Shown in pieces: positions 1-8,670 of a stretch of DNA of 64,000 nucleotides; the stretch's first letter is position 1; each line of letters opens with the position of its first letter. Made by a program: the position numbers and the translations under genes. The notes under the pieces were generated by a model. The model did no database searches. It was not told where the DNA came from and worked only from the letters and a program-made list of their open reading frames with translations. Origin of the DNA: Orbaceae bacterium ESL0727. GTDB lineage: Bacteria > Pseudomonadota > Gammaproteobacteria > Enterobacterales > Orbaceae. The DNA is taken from NCBI GenBank assembly GCA_029433345.1, contig JAQTHY010000001.1, forward strand, positions 868,001 to 932,000, written 5' to 3'.

Positions 1-574
1 CATTGATCTGTTCAATCGAAATATTTCGATTGATTATCGTTGATACTAAGGAACCCAGTAAAATACCTAAACTCAACCCGCTGGTTAAAATACCACAGGC
101 TAATCCGATACGGTTCTTGGGAACATGTTCTGCCACAAAAGTCCAGGCACCAGGTACTTCCCCTCCAACAGCAAGTCCTTGGCATAAACGCATGATAAGG
201 AGTAACAAAGGTGCCACAATACCAATATTATGATAAGTAGGTAGGCAACCAATTAACAGAGTTGGTAACGCCATCAATAAAATGCTAAGCGTAAACATTT
301 TTTTACGACCAAACAGATCACCAAAATGGGCCATAACAATTCCCCCAAATGGACGAATCAAATAACCGGCAGCAAAAATACCAAAGGTTTGGACTTGGCT
401 TAGCCAGGCCGGCATATCATTAGGGAAAAAAAGATGGCTAATGGTGAGGGAAAAAAACATGAAAATAATAAAATCATAAAACTCTAATGCCCCACCTAAT
501 GCTGACAGCGCCAATGTTTTGTAATCTTGGCTATTGAGCATGCGAGTTTGGGTTAACGTAGCGGTTTGTGACAT
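1..574 (-). CDS. MFS transporter, metabolite:H+ symporter type (C-terminus off the window)
   Basis: About 191 N-terminal residues of a major facilitator, read by eye on the minus strand from an ATG at 572-574; the gene continues beyond base 1. Visible features are the early GGALEFYDF segment, the loop GDLFGRKKM (the inter-helix 2/3 motif), and QGLAVGGEVPG before helix 5. These are typical of the metabolite:H+ symporter group (ProP, ShiA and relatives). The substrate cannot be read from the sequence. A perfect TGTAAA-N6-TTTACA box lies about 53 bp upstream of its start, which suggests TyrR control and therefore an aromatic or shikimate-related substrate; that is inference. The gene is divergent from lacD. 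Confidence 0.8.
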   Translation of the reverse strand, partial: MSQTATLTQTRMLNSQDYKTLALSALGGALEFYDFIIFMFFSLTISHLFFPNDMPAWLSQVQTFGIFAAGYLIRPFGGIVMAHFGDLFGRKKMFTLSILLMALPTLLIGCLPTYHNIGIVAPLLLLIMRLCQGLAVGGEVPGAWTFVAEHVPKNRIGLACGILTSGLSLGILLGSLVSTIINRNISIEQIN

Positions 575-626
575 AAGCTTTCCTGTAAAACTTTCGCATC
601 AAAAAGGATAGTGTAATAAAATAGAT

Positions 627-644
627 TGTAAATTATTATTTACA
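627..644. promoter_or_regulatory. TyrR-type box
   Basis: TGTAAA, six bases, TTTACA: a perfect match to the TyrR operator consensus, centred about 60 bp upstream of the minus-strand MFS gene. A second perfect copy lies before aroL at 50940-50957. Binding is inferred. Confidence 0.55.
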
Positions 645-647
645 CTT

Positions 648-680
648 GTTAAGTATATTGTACTAATATACCTTAACACT
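648..680. other. Inverted repeat in the MFS/lacD divergent spacer
   Basis: GTTAAGTATATT and AATATACCTTAAC pair around a 5-base centre with one bulged base. The 357-bp spacer 575-931 otherwise holds the TyrR-type box and a Fur-like site. The hairpin is followed by TTCGTTTTTTC, so it could act as a weak terminator on the plus strand or as an operator. Confidence 0.4.
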
Positions 681-824
681 TCGTTTTTTCAAGTAGCGAT
701 AAGACAATATGGGCTATATTTATTGTCTATCCCATCGGTTATTCGGATTTATCTACTATTATCTGTAAAGAAATTAATTGGTTGCATTTTTTGCACAGGC
801 GGTTATTTTTATTTATGTTAAGAT

Positions 825-843
825 GATAGTGAGAATCAATTAG
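825..843. promoter_or_regulatory. Possible Fur box upstream of lacD
   Basis: GATAGTGAGAATCAATTAG matches 13 of 19 positions of the classical Fur consensus (GATAATGATAATCATTATC); the right half is poor. It lies about 90 bp upstream of lacD. A chance match in AT-rich DNA is quite possible. Confidence 0.28.
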
Positions 844-931
844 AAACTAGCACAAATGATTAATAAACAATATTGCGCAATCATGCCAGAAGTTTACAAT
901 GAAAATACCTTATCTATTGGAGAGTTAGAAA

Positions 932-1972
932 ATGGCTAAAAAACGTATTTCTCGTGGAAAATTTACTCGACTACAACAGTTATCAAATCAAGACGGTGTT
1001 ATTGCTGCGCTAGCTATTGATCAGCGTGGCTCAATGGTAAAAATGATGCAAGCTGCTGTGGGTAAAGATCGTTATAATGTTGATATGGTGTATGAATTCA
1101 AAGAGCTGGTTTCGCAGGAACTGACCAAATATGTCAGCGCCATTTTATTAGATGAGGAATACGGTTTTAAAGGTATTGCGAAAAAAAATAGTCATGCCGG
1201 CCTTTTGATGTCCTATGAAAAAACGGGCTATGATGCTAATACACCAGGGCGTTTACCCGATGTCCTACCTGAAGACTCTTTGCAGCGATTACTCAAAAAA
1301 GGTGCCGATGCAGCGAAAGTATTGGTCTATTATAATCCTGATGATCCACAAGATATTCTTGAGAAAAAACATGCATTTTTAGAAAGATTAGGTGATGAAG
1401 CGCGATCAGCTGATATTCCGGTTTTTGTCGAACCAATTGTTTATGATAATGTGATTACCGATGATAAAAGTCCTGAATTTGCCAAGATTAAGCCACAAAA
1501 AGTGATGAAGACAATCAAAGAATTTACTAAAAATCATTATCATATTGATGTGTTAAAAGTAGAAGTGCCGGTTGCGTTTAAATATGTGGAAGGTTTTAAT
1601 GAGAATAATCCGGTTGTCTATTCACAAAAACAGGCCGCTGAATATTTTAAGCAAGCGAGTGACATGGCAACGCGACCATTTATCTATTTAAGTGCGGGTG
1701 TACCTACTAAAATATTCCAAGAAGAACTGGTTTTTGCCGGTGAAGCTGGCGCTAAATATAGCGGTATTTTAGGTGGACGTGCAACATGGTTTGAAGGGGT
1801 TGCCGCTTATGCGAAAGGTGGACGAGATGGCCTGTTACGTTGGTTGGATTCAGTCGGCCGTGATAATGTCGAACAACTGAATAAAATTTTAAAACAGTAC
1901 GCGATACCTTGGTATGACATTTATGGTGGTATCGATAATATTGAAGTATTTGATATCAATTTGGCTGATTAA
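932..1972 (+). CDS. lacD: Class I tagatose/fructose-bisphosphate aldolase, LacD family
   Basis: A 346-residue TIM-barrel aldolase of the LacD type, which cleaves tagatose-1,6-bisphosphate (and often fructose-1,6-bisphosphate) to dihydroxyacetone phosphate and glyceraldehyde-3-phosphate. Signs of the family are AALAIDQRGSM near the N-terminus, LLDEEYGF around residue 70, and DVLKVEVPV with the expected Schiff-base lysine at K209. The length is slightly above the roughly 326 residues of streptococcal LacD. GGAG 10 bases before the ATG fixes the start. No lacABC neighbours are present, so it may serve general glycolysis or hexitol/galactose-derived sugars. LacD is best known from Firmicutes, so transfer into this lineage is possible. 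Confidence 0.85.
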   Translation: MAKKRISRGKFTRLQQLSNQDGVIAALAIDQRGSMVKMMQAAVGKDRYNVDMVYEFKELVSQELTKYVSAILLDEEYGFKGIAKKNSHAGLLMSYEKTGYDANTPGRLPDVLPEDSLQRLLKKGADAAKVLVYYNPDDPQDILEKKHAFLERLGDEARSADIPVFVEPIVYDNVITDDKSPEFAKIKPQKVMKTIKEFTKNHYHIDVLKVEVPVAFKYVEGFNENNPVVYSQKQAAEYFKQASDMATRPFIYLSAGVPTKIFQEELVFAGEAGAKYSGILGGRATWFEGVAAYAKGGRDGLLRWLDSVGRDNVEQLNKILKQYAIPWYDIYGGIDNIEVFDINLAD

Positions 1973-2031
1973 TTTATAAAATACCCACCATCACATCTTG
2001 CCAAGGGGCAAGGTGTCAATGAGTCGATTGC

Positions 2032-2069
2032 TACCCGTTACAGATAAGATGACTATCAGGTAACGGGTA
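2032..2069. other. Long stem-loop after lacD
   Basis: TACCCGTTAC pairs perfectly with GTAACGGGTA, with an inner GATA/TATC pair. A smaller hairpin (CTTGCC/GGCAAG) precedes it at about 1990-2014. No T-tract follows, so it is not a standard intrinsic terminator; it may end or protect the lacD mRNA. Confidence 0.5.
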
Positions 2070-2154
2070 TATAGGGTAATTCCTTATAAAATCGCATCGC
2101 TTCTTCGTCGATAAAAATCGACAGATTTTAAACTCAATAGGTGAATCGAACTTT

Positions 2155-3822
2155 ATGGCGCAATACGTCTATACTATGAATCGAGTGGGGAAAATCGTCC
2201 CACCTAAACGCTATATTTTAAAAGATATTTCTCTCAGCTTTTTCCCGGGCGCCAAAATTGGTGTGTTGGGATTAAATGGTGCCGGGAAATCGACATTACT
2301 CCGCATTATGGCCGGTGTGGATACCGAAATCGAAGGTGAAGCACGCCCACAATCTGATATTAAAATTGGTTATCTACCACAAGAACCTAAATTAGATCCA
2401 GAACAAACAGTACGCGAAGCTGTCGAACAAGCCGTTAATGATGTAAAAAAAGCATTAACACGTTTGGATGAAGTGTATGCAGCTTATGCGGATCCAGATG
2501 CCGATTTTGATGCATTGGCTAAAGAACAAGCTGAATTAGAAGCCGTTATTCAATCCCAAGATGCTCATAACCTTGATAATCAATTAGAGCGGGCCGCTGA
2601 TGCATTACGTTTACCCGATTGGAATGCCAAAATTGGTCATTTATCGGGTGGTGAACGTCGGCGAGTTGCGATTTGTCAATTGCTGCTGGAAAAACCTGAC
2701 ATGCTATTAATTGACGAACCGACTAACCATTTAGATGCAGAATCAGTCGCGTGGTTAGAACACTTTTTACATGACTATGAAGGTACGGTTGTCGCCGTAA
2801 CTCATGACCGTTACTTCTTAGATAATGTTGCGGGTTGGATTTTAGAACTTGACCGCGGTGAAGGTATTCCTTGGCAAGGTAACTACTCTTCTTGGTTAGA
2901 GCAGAAAGATCAGCGCCTTGCACACGAAGCAGCTACTGAATCTGCACGTCGCAAATCGATTGAAAAAGAACTCGAATGGGTACGACAAAATCCAAAAGGC
3001 CGCCAAGCCAAAAGTAAAGCGCGCTTAGCTCGCTTTGACGAACTGAATAGTACTGATTATCAAAAACGTAATGAAACCAATGAACTATTTATTCCACCTG
3101 GACAACGTTTAGGTGATAAAGTGATCGAAGTCAGCCATCTGACCAAATCATATGGCGATCGTGTATTGATTGATGATCTCTCCTTTACGATTCCCAAAGG
3201 CGCAATCGTGGGGATTATTGGCCCAAATGGAGCCGGTAAATCGACTTTATTTAGAATGTTGTCAGGAAAAGAACAACCGGATTCGGGTACTATTACTTTG
3301 GGCGATACTGTGCAGTTGGCTTCGGTTGACCAATTCCGCGATAATATGGATAACAGTAAAACTGTTTGGGATGAAATCTCCAATGGGCAAGATATCATGC
3401 GGATTGGTAACTTTGAAATTCCAAGCCGTGCTTATGTCGGTCGCTTTAATTTCAAAGGTGTCGATCAGCAAAAACGAGTTGGCGAGCTATCAGGTGGTGA
3501 GCGGGGACGTGTGCATTTAGCCAAATTATTGCAAGTTGGCGGTAATGTTCTATTACTCGATGAACCAACCAATGATTTAGATGTCGAAACCCTACGAGCA
3601 TTAGAAAATGCCTTACTCGAATTCCCAGGTTGTGCCTTGGTTATCTCGCATGATCGTTGGTTCTTAGACCGTATTGCGACGCATATTTTAGATTATCAAG
3701 ATGAAGGCCATGTTGAATTCTTCGAAGGTAATTTTACCGAATATGAAGAGTGGAAAAAACGGACATTAGGGGATACCGCCCTAGAACCAAAACGGATGAA
3801 ATATAAACGTATCGCTAAATAA
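2155..3822 (+). CDS. ettA: Energy-dependent translational throttle protein EttA
   Basis: 555 residues, the same length as E. coli EttA. It is an ABC-F protein with two ATPase cassettes and no membrane domain; it binds the ribosomal E site and gates the first peptide-bond step according to ATP/ADP ratio. Cassette 1 has GLNGAGKST (about residues 42-50) and LSGGERRRV with LLIDEPTNHLDAE. The charged helical linker (about 255-300, RRKSIEKELEWVR) is the P-site tRNA interaction region. Cassette 2 has GPNGAGKST, LSGGERGRV and LLLDEPTNDLD. It appears monocistronic, with a terminator just after it. Confidence 0.96.
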   Translation: MAQYVYTMNRVGKIVPPKRYILKDISLSFFPGAKIGVLGLNGAGKSTLLRIMAGVDTEIEGEARPQSDIKIGYLPQEPKLDPEQTVREAVEQAVNDVKKALTRLDEVYAAYADPDADFDALAKEQAELEAVIQSQDAHNLDNQLERAADALRLPDWNAKIGHLSGGERRRVAICQLLLEKPDMLLIDEPTNHLDAESVAWLEHFLHDYEGTVVAVTHDRYFLDNVAGWILELDRGEGIPWQGNYSSWLEQKDQRLAHEAATESARRKSIEKELEWVRQNPKGRQAKSKARLARFDELNSTDYQKRNETNELFIPPGQRLGDKVIEVSHLTKSYGDRVLIDDLSFTIPKGAIVGIIGPNGAGKSTLFRMLSGKEQPDSGTITLGDTVQLASVDQFRDNMDNSKTVWDEISNGQDIMRIGNFEIPSRAYVGRFNFKGVDQQKRVGELSGGERGRVHLAKLLQVGGNVLLLDEPTNDLDVETLRALENALLEFPGCALVISHDRWFLDRIATHILDYQDEGHVEFFEGNFTEYEEWKKRTLGDTALEPKRMKYKRIAK

Positions 3823-3836
3823 GTCGTCAATTATGG

Positions 3837-3867
3837 GGCGAATTGTGGTAAAAATTCGCCTTCTTTC
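3837..3867 (+). terminator. Intrinsic terminator after ettA
   Basis: An 8-bp stem, GGCGAATT/AATTCGCC, with an 8-base loop, followed by TTCTTTC. It starts 15 bases after the ettA stop. Confidence 0.65.
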
Positions 3868-3978
3868 AACTTATCCTCCCAGACAATTGCCAACAGAATA
3901 AACTCACATTCAATGATTGATTGCAATCTCACTTGGTGTAATAATCAGTGCTATATCGAATAGTTATTTCTTTATATT

Positions 3979-3996
3979 TATAAGATTATCTTTACA
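3979..3996. promoter_or_regulatory. Possible weak TyrR box before tyrB
   Basis: TATAAG, six bases, TTTACA: 4/6 plus 6/6 matches to TGTAAA-N6-TTTACA, about 20 bp before the tyrB start. E. coli tyrB is TyrR-repressed, which makes the position plausible, but the match is weak. Confidence 0.3.
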
Positions 3997-4016
3997 AGAT
4001 TATGTAGGGTGTGAAT

Positions 4017-5216
4017 ATGTTTGAAAACGTAGAACTTTATGCAGGTGACCCAATCTTATCGTTAGTCGCTGATTTTAATCATGATCATCGAGACAATAAA
4101 GTTAATTTAAGTATTGGTTACTATTATAATGAGCAAGGTATTGTACCTCAGTTAGATTGCGTCAAGATTGCGCGCGATTATTTATATAAAAATAAAACAG
4201 GTGCGCAACTCTATTTACCGATGAGCGGCTTAGATACTTATTGCCACGCTATCCAATCATTACTGTTCGGCGATAATAGCACCTCGCTGAAAGATCAGCG
4301 TATCGCCACGATTCAAACACTTGGTGGTTCTGGCGCGCTCAAAGTGGGTGCCGATTTTTTACATCGTTATTTCCCAAAATCAGAAGTATGGGTGAGTGAT
4401 CCAACGTGGGAAAATCATATTGCCATCTTTAATGGCGCTGGCTTTAACGTCAATAAATATCCCTATTTTGATGAAGCAACGTGCGGTGTGAAATTTGCGG
4501 ATATGCTAGAAACACTTAATGCACTGCCTGCCAAAAGTATTATTCTATTACATCCTTGTTGTCATAACCCAACGGGTGTTGATTTGACTCACGAACAGTG
4601 GAATCAAGTGATCGAAGTTTTACAAAAACGTGATCTTATCCCATTTATGGATATCGCCTACCAAGGATTAGCTAAAAATATTGATGATGACCGCTATGCG
4701 ATTAATAAAATAGCGGAGCTCGGTTTATGTGGCTTAGTGAGTAATTCGTTCTCAAAAACCTTTTCACTTTATGGCGAACGTGTCGGGGGCTTATCTGTTT
4801 TATGCGACAATAAAGACATCGCTAAACGTGTGTTTGGTCAATTACAAGCTACGGTACGCCGCAATTATTCGAGTCCGGCTGCACATGGTGCTTATATTGT
4901 TTCTTATGTATTAAATGATCCTGAATTGAAAGTCTTATGGCTTAACGAAGTTGCCGCAATGAACGCCCGTATTACTGATATGCGTGTCACATTGGTTGAA
5001 TCGTTAAAAAGTGCGGCGCCTGATCGGAATTTTGATTTTCTGATTAAACAAAGAGGTATGTTCAGTTATACTGGATTTAGCGAACAACAAGTTGCGCAAC
5101 TACGTGATCAATCTGCAATTTATTTGGTGAGTAGTGGCAGAATGTGTGTCGCTGGATTAAATAAAAATAATGTTTATCGTGTTGCTGAAGCCTTTGCTGC
5201 TTTAACAAAACGCTAA
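4017..5216 (+). CDS. tyrB: Aromatic-amino-acid aminotransferase TyrB
   Basis: A 399-residue fold-type I PLP aminotransferase for the last step of tyrosine and phenylalanine synthesis; it also acts on aspartate and leucine keto acids. It follows E. coli TyrB almost segment by segment: [52 protein letters not shown], the PLP-lysine segment [29 protein letters not shown], and [10 protein letters not shown] near the end. I chose ATG 4017 because AGGG at 4006-4009 is 7 bases upstream. An in-frame GTG at 4011 would leave only one base of spacing. The aspartate-type paralogue is at about 36.5-37.7 kb. Confidence 0.93.
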   Translation: MFENVELYAGDPILSLVADFNHDHRDNKVNLSIGYYYNEQGIVPQLDCVKIARDYLYKNKTGAQLYLPMSGLDTYCHAIQSLLFGDNSTSLKDQRIATIQTLGGSGALKVGADFLHRYFPKSEVWVSDPTWENHIAIFNGAGFNVNKYPYFDEATCGVKFADMLETLNALPAKSIILLHPCCHNPTGVDLTHEQWNQVIEVLQKRDLIPFMDIAYQGLAKNIDDDRYAINKIAELGLCGLVSNSFSKTFSLYGERVGGLSVLCDNKDIAKRVFGQLQATVRRNYSSPAAHGAYIVSYVLNDPELKVLWLNEVAAMNARITDMRVTLVESLKSAAPDRNFDFLIKQRGMFSYTGFSEQQVAQLRDQSAIYLVSSGRMCVAGLNKNNVYRVAEAFAALTKR

Positions 5217-5289
5217 ACAGAACCCTAGTCAAGCTGTATTAAGACGAACAACGTCATAAAAAACAGACATCGCAAAGAGGAGTATAAGT

Positions 5290-5439
5290 ATGTTTTATAA
5301 AGCGCTAATTTTAATGTTTGGTATTGTGGTAACAACTATGGTTGTTGGATGTAATACAGTGAAAGGTGTGGGTAAAGATGTGCAAGCTGGTGGCGAAGCT
5401 ATTTCGACTTCTGCTCAAAAAGTCAGTAATAAAATGTAA
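5290..5439 (+). CDS. Entericidin-like small lipoprotein
   Basis: 49 residues: a hydrophobic signal peptide, a lipobox VVGC (acylated Cys at about residue 20), then NTVKGVGKDVQAGGEAIS and a polar tail. This is the pattern of the entericidin A/B family (EcnB), which are small outer-membrane-anchored lipoproteins linked to envelope stress. AGAGG lies about 9 bases upstream of the ATG. It is a single gene of this type; no ecnA/ecnB pair is seen. Confidence 0.8.
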   Translation: MFYKALILMFGIVVTTMVVGCNTVKGVGKDVQAGGEAISTSAQKVSNKM

Positions 5440-5471
5440 TCATTACTGATTTTAGCGATATATCCGTTATC

Positions 5472-5532
5472 ATAAACCATTGTGGTTATTCGCCTTACTG
5501 GTCACGGTGAGCGAAATAGTGCAATGGTTTAT
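5472..5532. other. Long imperfect inverted repeat after the entericidin-like gene
   Basis: ATAAACCATTG at 5472-5482 pairs exactly with CAATGGTTTAT at 5522-5532, and TTCGC...GCGAA pairs inside, giving a long stem. No T-run follows. It resembles the stem-loop after lacD in being strong but U-tract-less. Confidence 0.5.
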
Positions 5533-5642
5533 CTCATTTCAGCTAGAAATGGGTAAAACAGCATGATCATCTTGCAATATCAAGAGATTAAAACAGTCAT
5601 GCCATGGCTGTAATGGCGAAGAACAGATTATCTATTTATAAT

Positions 5643-5671
5643 GTTTCAGAACATATATACGTTTATGTAAA
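5643..5671 (+). repeat. Dispersed 28-38 bp repeat, copy A
   Basis: GTTTCAGAAC, then TATACGTTTATGT and AAA. It ends exactly at the start codon of the next gene. Five further copies lie elsewhere in the window (22525, 22874, 32994, 48352 and 54962). This copy lacks the ATTTTTA tail seen in copies B-D. Confidence 0.75.
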
Positions 5672-6208
5672 ATGAAAGCGATTTTAATCAGTATCACAGC
5701 ACTTTTACTCATGGGTTGCAATGCGTTAAATTATCGAACTGCACCTGTGGTTTGGAAGGATTGTCAATACGAAACCTTACCCGGTACCGTATTCCAATTG
5801 CAACCGTTGCCTGCTAATCAACCTAATTATCCGCATATTTATATTGCGCAAAGCAGAGAAAGTGCTCACCTGCCAGCAAGTTATGCCGGTCTGCAGGGTA
5901 AACTGACAGGGAAAACAGTTGTGCGCAATTATCCGAAAGAGACATTTTGGCACACCATGAGTTTATTTGATCGTGCTTCATTATATGATGATGGCTACGA
6001 TGACCTTTATATAACGCCTGCGCAACGGGAAAGCCGTGATCGTAAGGCAAAATTTGTTTTTCGTCAGGCGGTATTACAAAATTGTCAAATCGTCTATATT
6101 GCAGTTGATTCTTTAGCTAAAGACAGTAATAATCCGAAGCTGATTGAGGCGGCTAATGTAGCAATCATAAAATTAGCGAATGAAAAACCTAATTTAAAAG
6201 CTAACTAA
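5672..6208 (+). CDS. Putative lipoprotein of unknown function
   Basis: 178 residues: MKAILISITALLLMGC is a clear lipoprotein signal with the acylated Cys at residue 16. The mature part is polar, with KDCQYETLPGTVF near the start and several aromatic residues; I do not recognise a domain. The ATG directly abuts a dispersed repeat and no Shine-Dalgarno sequence is visible, so translation may be weak or the true start may differ. It lies 37 bp before galU on the same strand. Membrane attachment is seen in the sequence; the role is unknown. Confidence 0.65.
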   Translation: MKAILISITALLLMGCNALNYRTAPVVWKDCQYETLPGTVFQLQPLPANQPNYPHIYIAQSRESAHLPASYAGLQGKLTGKTVVRNYPKETFWHTMSLFDRASLYDDGYDDLYITPAQRESRDRKAKFVFRQAVLQNCQIVYIAVDSLAKDSNNPKLIEAANVAIIKLANEKPNLKAN

Positions 6209-6245
6209 AAAAGTAACTAACAAAAGTGATAAGTAAGGGGAAAAA

Positions 6246-7187
6246 ATGTCAGTAAATGTAACTTCTACAATCGATGAAAAAGTAGATGGAAAAACAGCAG
6301 TTGGAAAAATAAGAAAAGCCGTTATCCCCGTTGCAGGTTTAGGTACGCGCATGTTGCCTGCAACCAAAGCTATTCCGAAAGAGATGCTACCTGTTGTGGA
6401 TAAACCACTCATTCAATATGTGGTTAAAGAATGCGTTGCCGCGGGTATTACTGAAATCATTTTTGTGACTCACTCTTCTAAAAATTCAATCGAAAACCAT
6501 TTCGATACCAGCTTCGAGTTAGAAGCAATGTTAGAAGCGCGTGTAAAAAGACAACTGCTACTCGAAGTCCAAGGTATTATTCCTAAAACAGTAACGATTA
6601 CCAGTGTACGTCAAGGGTTAGCTAAAGGTTTAGGGCATGCGGTATTGTGTGCTTATCCTATTGTCGGCGATGAGCCTTTTGTCGTAGTCTTACCGGATGT
6701 GATTATTGATGAATATGAGAGCGATCTCAATAAAGATAACTTAGCGGCGATGATTGATAATTACCACACAACTAATCACAGTCAAATCATGGTCGAACCC
6801 GTACCGAAGGCATTAGTTTCCTCTTATGGAATTGTCGATTGCCGTGGTGCTGAATTGTCTGCTGGTAATGTTGCTCAGATGTATCAAGTTGTTGAAAAAC
6901 CAGCTATTGATCAGGCACCGTCTAACCAATCTATCGTTGGACGTTATGTCTTATCTGAAAAAATATGGCCACTTCTTGCTAAAACACCATTAGGTGCAGG
7001 CGGCGAAATTCAATTAACAGATGCGATTGCTATGTTGTTAGAAACTGAAATTGTCGATGCTTATTGCATTAAAGGTCGTAGCCATGACTGTGGTAATAAA
7101 TTAGGTTATGTGCAAACCTTTGTTGAATATGCAATGCGCCACAAAACACTTGGCCCAGATGTCAAAGCGTGGTTAAAAACGTTATAA
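6246..7187 (+). CDS. galU: UTP-glucose-1-phosphate uridylyltransferase GalU
   Basis: 313 residues. It makes UDP-glucose from UTP and glucose-1-phosphate for LPS, capsule and the Leloir pathway. The nucleotidyltransferase signature [24 protein letters not shown] begins near residue 27, followed by [19 protein letters not shown] (metal-binding Asp) and [12 protein letters not shown] near the C-terminus. There is a roughly 25-residue N-terminal extension before the fold. AAGGGG 5 bases before the ATG supports the start. A terminator lies downstream. Confidence 0.95.
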   Translation: MSVNVTSTIDEKVDGKTAVGKIRKAVIPVAGLGTRMLPATKAIPKEMLPVVDKPLIQYVVKECVAAGITEIIFVTHSSKNSIENHFDTSFELEAMLEARVKRQLLLEVQGIIPKTVTITSVRQGLAKGLGHAVLCAYPIVGDEPFVVVLPDVIIDEYESDLNKDNLAAMIDNYHTTNHSQIMVEPVPKALVSSYGIVDCRGAELSAGNVAQMYQVVEKPAIDQAPSNQSIVGRYVLSEKIWPLLAKTPLGAGGEIQLTDAIAMLLETEIVDAYCIKGRSHDCGNKLGYVQTFVEYAMRHKTLGPDVKAWLKTL

Positions 7188-7204
7188 TTGCGCGTAAATT
7201 ACGC

Positions 7205-7282
7205 ACTATTATTAATAAGATAGTTATCAACAAGATAGTTAGTAAAAAAATAGTTATTAAAAAAATAATTATCAGTAAGATC
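7205..7282. repeat. Degenerate short tandem repeats after galU
   Basis: Units like AAGATAGTTAT, AAAAATAGTTATT and AAAAATAATTATC follow each other imperfectly at 15-18 base steps. The open frame across them is Lys/Ile-only and looks non-coding. Similar imperfect tandem units occur at 8594-8646, 13459-13492, 37786-37826 and 59300-59341. Confidence 0.5.
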
Positions 7283-7311
7283 ATTATCCATATGATCTTG
7301 ATAGCGGATTG

Positions 7312-7341
7312 TAGGGCGATAAGCCCTATAATCCTTTTTCT
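7312..7341 (+). terminator. Terminator after galU
   Basis: TAGGGC/GCCCTA stem with a 5-base loop, then TAATCCTTTTTCTC. A second hairpin (AAGATCA/TGATCTT, 7277-7299) precedes it. Confidence 0.55.
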
Positions 7342-7464
7342 CTTCTACATTCCGCAGACAACAGTTGGCGAAATACATAAATTCAAGGTAAAATTACCCG
7401 CTAAATGGTCATTAATAGATAACGCATTATTTCACAATGCATTACATAAAAGTTAGGAATAACT

Positions 7465-8460
7465 ATGGAACTTCTTTGCCCAGCTGGTTCACTACCTTCA
7501 CTCAAAATTGCCATCGATAATGGTGCAGATGCTGTTTATATTGGCCTAAAAGATGACACCAATGCACGCCATTTTGCTGGTCTCAATTTTAATGAAAAAC
7601 GGTTATTTGAAGCTGCCGATTATGTGCATAAACGGGGCAAAAAATTACATATTGCGATTAATACCTTTGCGCATCCAGACAATTTTGTCCGTTGGCAGCA
7701 TGCGGTGGATACGGCTGCTAATATTGGCGCAGATGCGCTGATTATTGCCGATTTGGCCATGTTAGACTATGCCGCTGAAAAGTATCCTCAACTTGAACGG
7801 CATGTCTCGGTTCAGGCTTCATCAACCAATGAAGAATCGATTAAGTTTTATCATAACAATTTCCAAGTCCATCGTATTGTATTACCACGCGTGCTTTCCA
7901 TGCATCAGGTAAAACAGTTAGCACAAGTTTCCCCGGTACCACTCGAAGTTTTTGCCTTTGGTAGCCTGTGTATTATGGCGGAAGGGCGCTGTTATTTATC
8001 GTCTTACTTGACCGGCGAATCACCAAATACAGTCGGCGCGTGCTCGCCAGCTAAATTTGTCCGTTGGGAAGAAACTGACAAAGGGCTTGAATCACGCCTC
8101 AATAATGTATTGATTGATTGTCATCAAAAAGGTGAAAATGCGGGTTATCCAACCTTATGTAAAGGGCGTTATTTTGTGGATGATACGCTTTATCACCCAA
8201 TCGAAGAGCCAACTAGCCTTAATACGATTGAATTATTGCCTGATCTTTTTGCTGCTGGTATTGCGTCGGTTAAGATTGAAGGCCGTCAACGTAGTCCCGC
8301 CTATGTTGCACAAGTGACCAAAGTGTGGCGGCAAGCGATTGATCGCTGTAAGGCAGATCCACAAACCTTCCAAGCTGAAAAAAATTGGTTAGATACATTA
8401 GATGCTATTTCCGAAGGCACCCAAACCACCTTAGGTGCTTATCACCGTAAGTGGCAATAA
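7465..8460 (+). CDS. ubiU: Ubiquinone biosynthesis protein UbiU (O2-independent hydroxylation)
   Basis: 331 residues, the same length as E. coli UbiU (YhbU, peptidase U32 family). With UbiV it forms an iron-sulfur heterodimer that hydroxylates ubiquinone precursors without oxygen, using prephenate as the oxygen source. MELLCPAGSLPSLK starts the U32 domain. Cluster cysteines appear at C169 (SLCIMAEGRC) and C176, in VGACSPAK, and in PTLCKGRY, matching the family's four ligands. It heads a row with ubiV, csdA and csdE, which fits an anaerobic gut lifestyle. Confidence 0.95.
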   Translation: MELLCPAGSLPSLKIAIDNGADAVYIGLKDDTNARHFAGLNFNEKRLFEAADYVHKRGKKLHIAINTFAHPDNFVRWQHAVDTAANIGADALIIADLAMLDYAAEKYPQLERHVSVQASSTNEESIKFYHNNFQVHRIVLPRVLSMHQVKQLAQVSPVPLEVFAFGSLCIMAEGRCYLSSYLTGESPNTVGACSPAKFVRWEETDKGLESRLNNVLIDCHQKGENAGYPTLCKGRYFVDDTLYHPIEEPTSLNTIELLPDLFAAGIASVKIEGRQRSPAYVAQVTKVWRQAIDRCKADPQTFQAEKNWLDTLDAISEGTQTTLGAYHRKWQ

Positions 8461-8670
8461 GTAAATCTAAATGGGAAAGTCGCGATCGATAGATCATACG
8501 GTGGAGCACGCCAAAACGTCTTTTCCTTCCCTGATTTCGTTGATAGCCATGGCTAAATAAGCTGCGATGTTAATAGGGTGATGAATATCATTAACCATTA
8601 CATTAATATACATAAATTAGTTAATATACATAAATTACTATACATAGTAAGTGACACAGTGAGCAAGCAT

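Noticed and set aside
7169-7456. 95-codon open frame after galU
   Set aside because: Begins inside galU and consists of Lys/Ile repeats from the tandem spacer units, with no ribosome site; not a gene.
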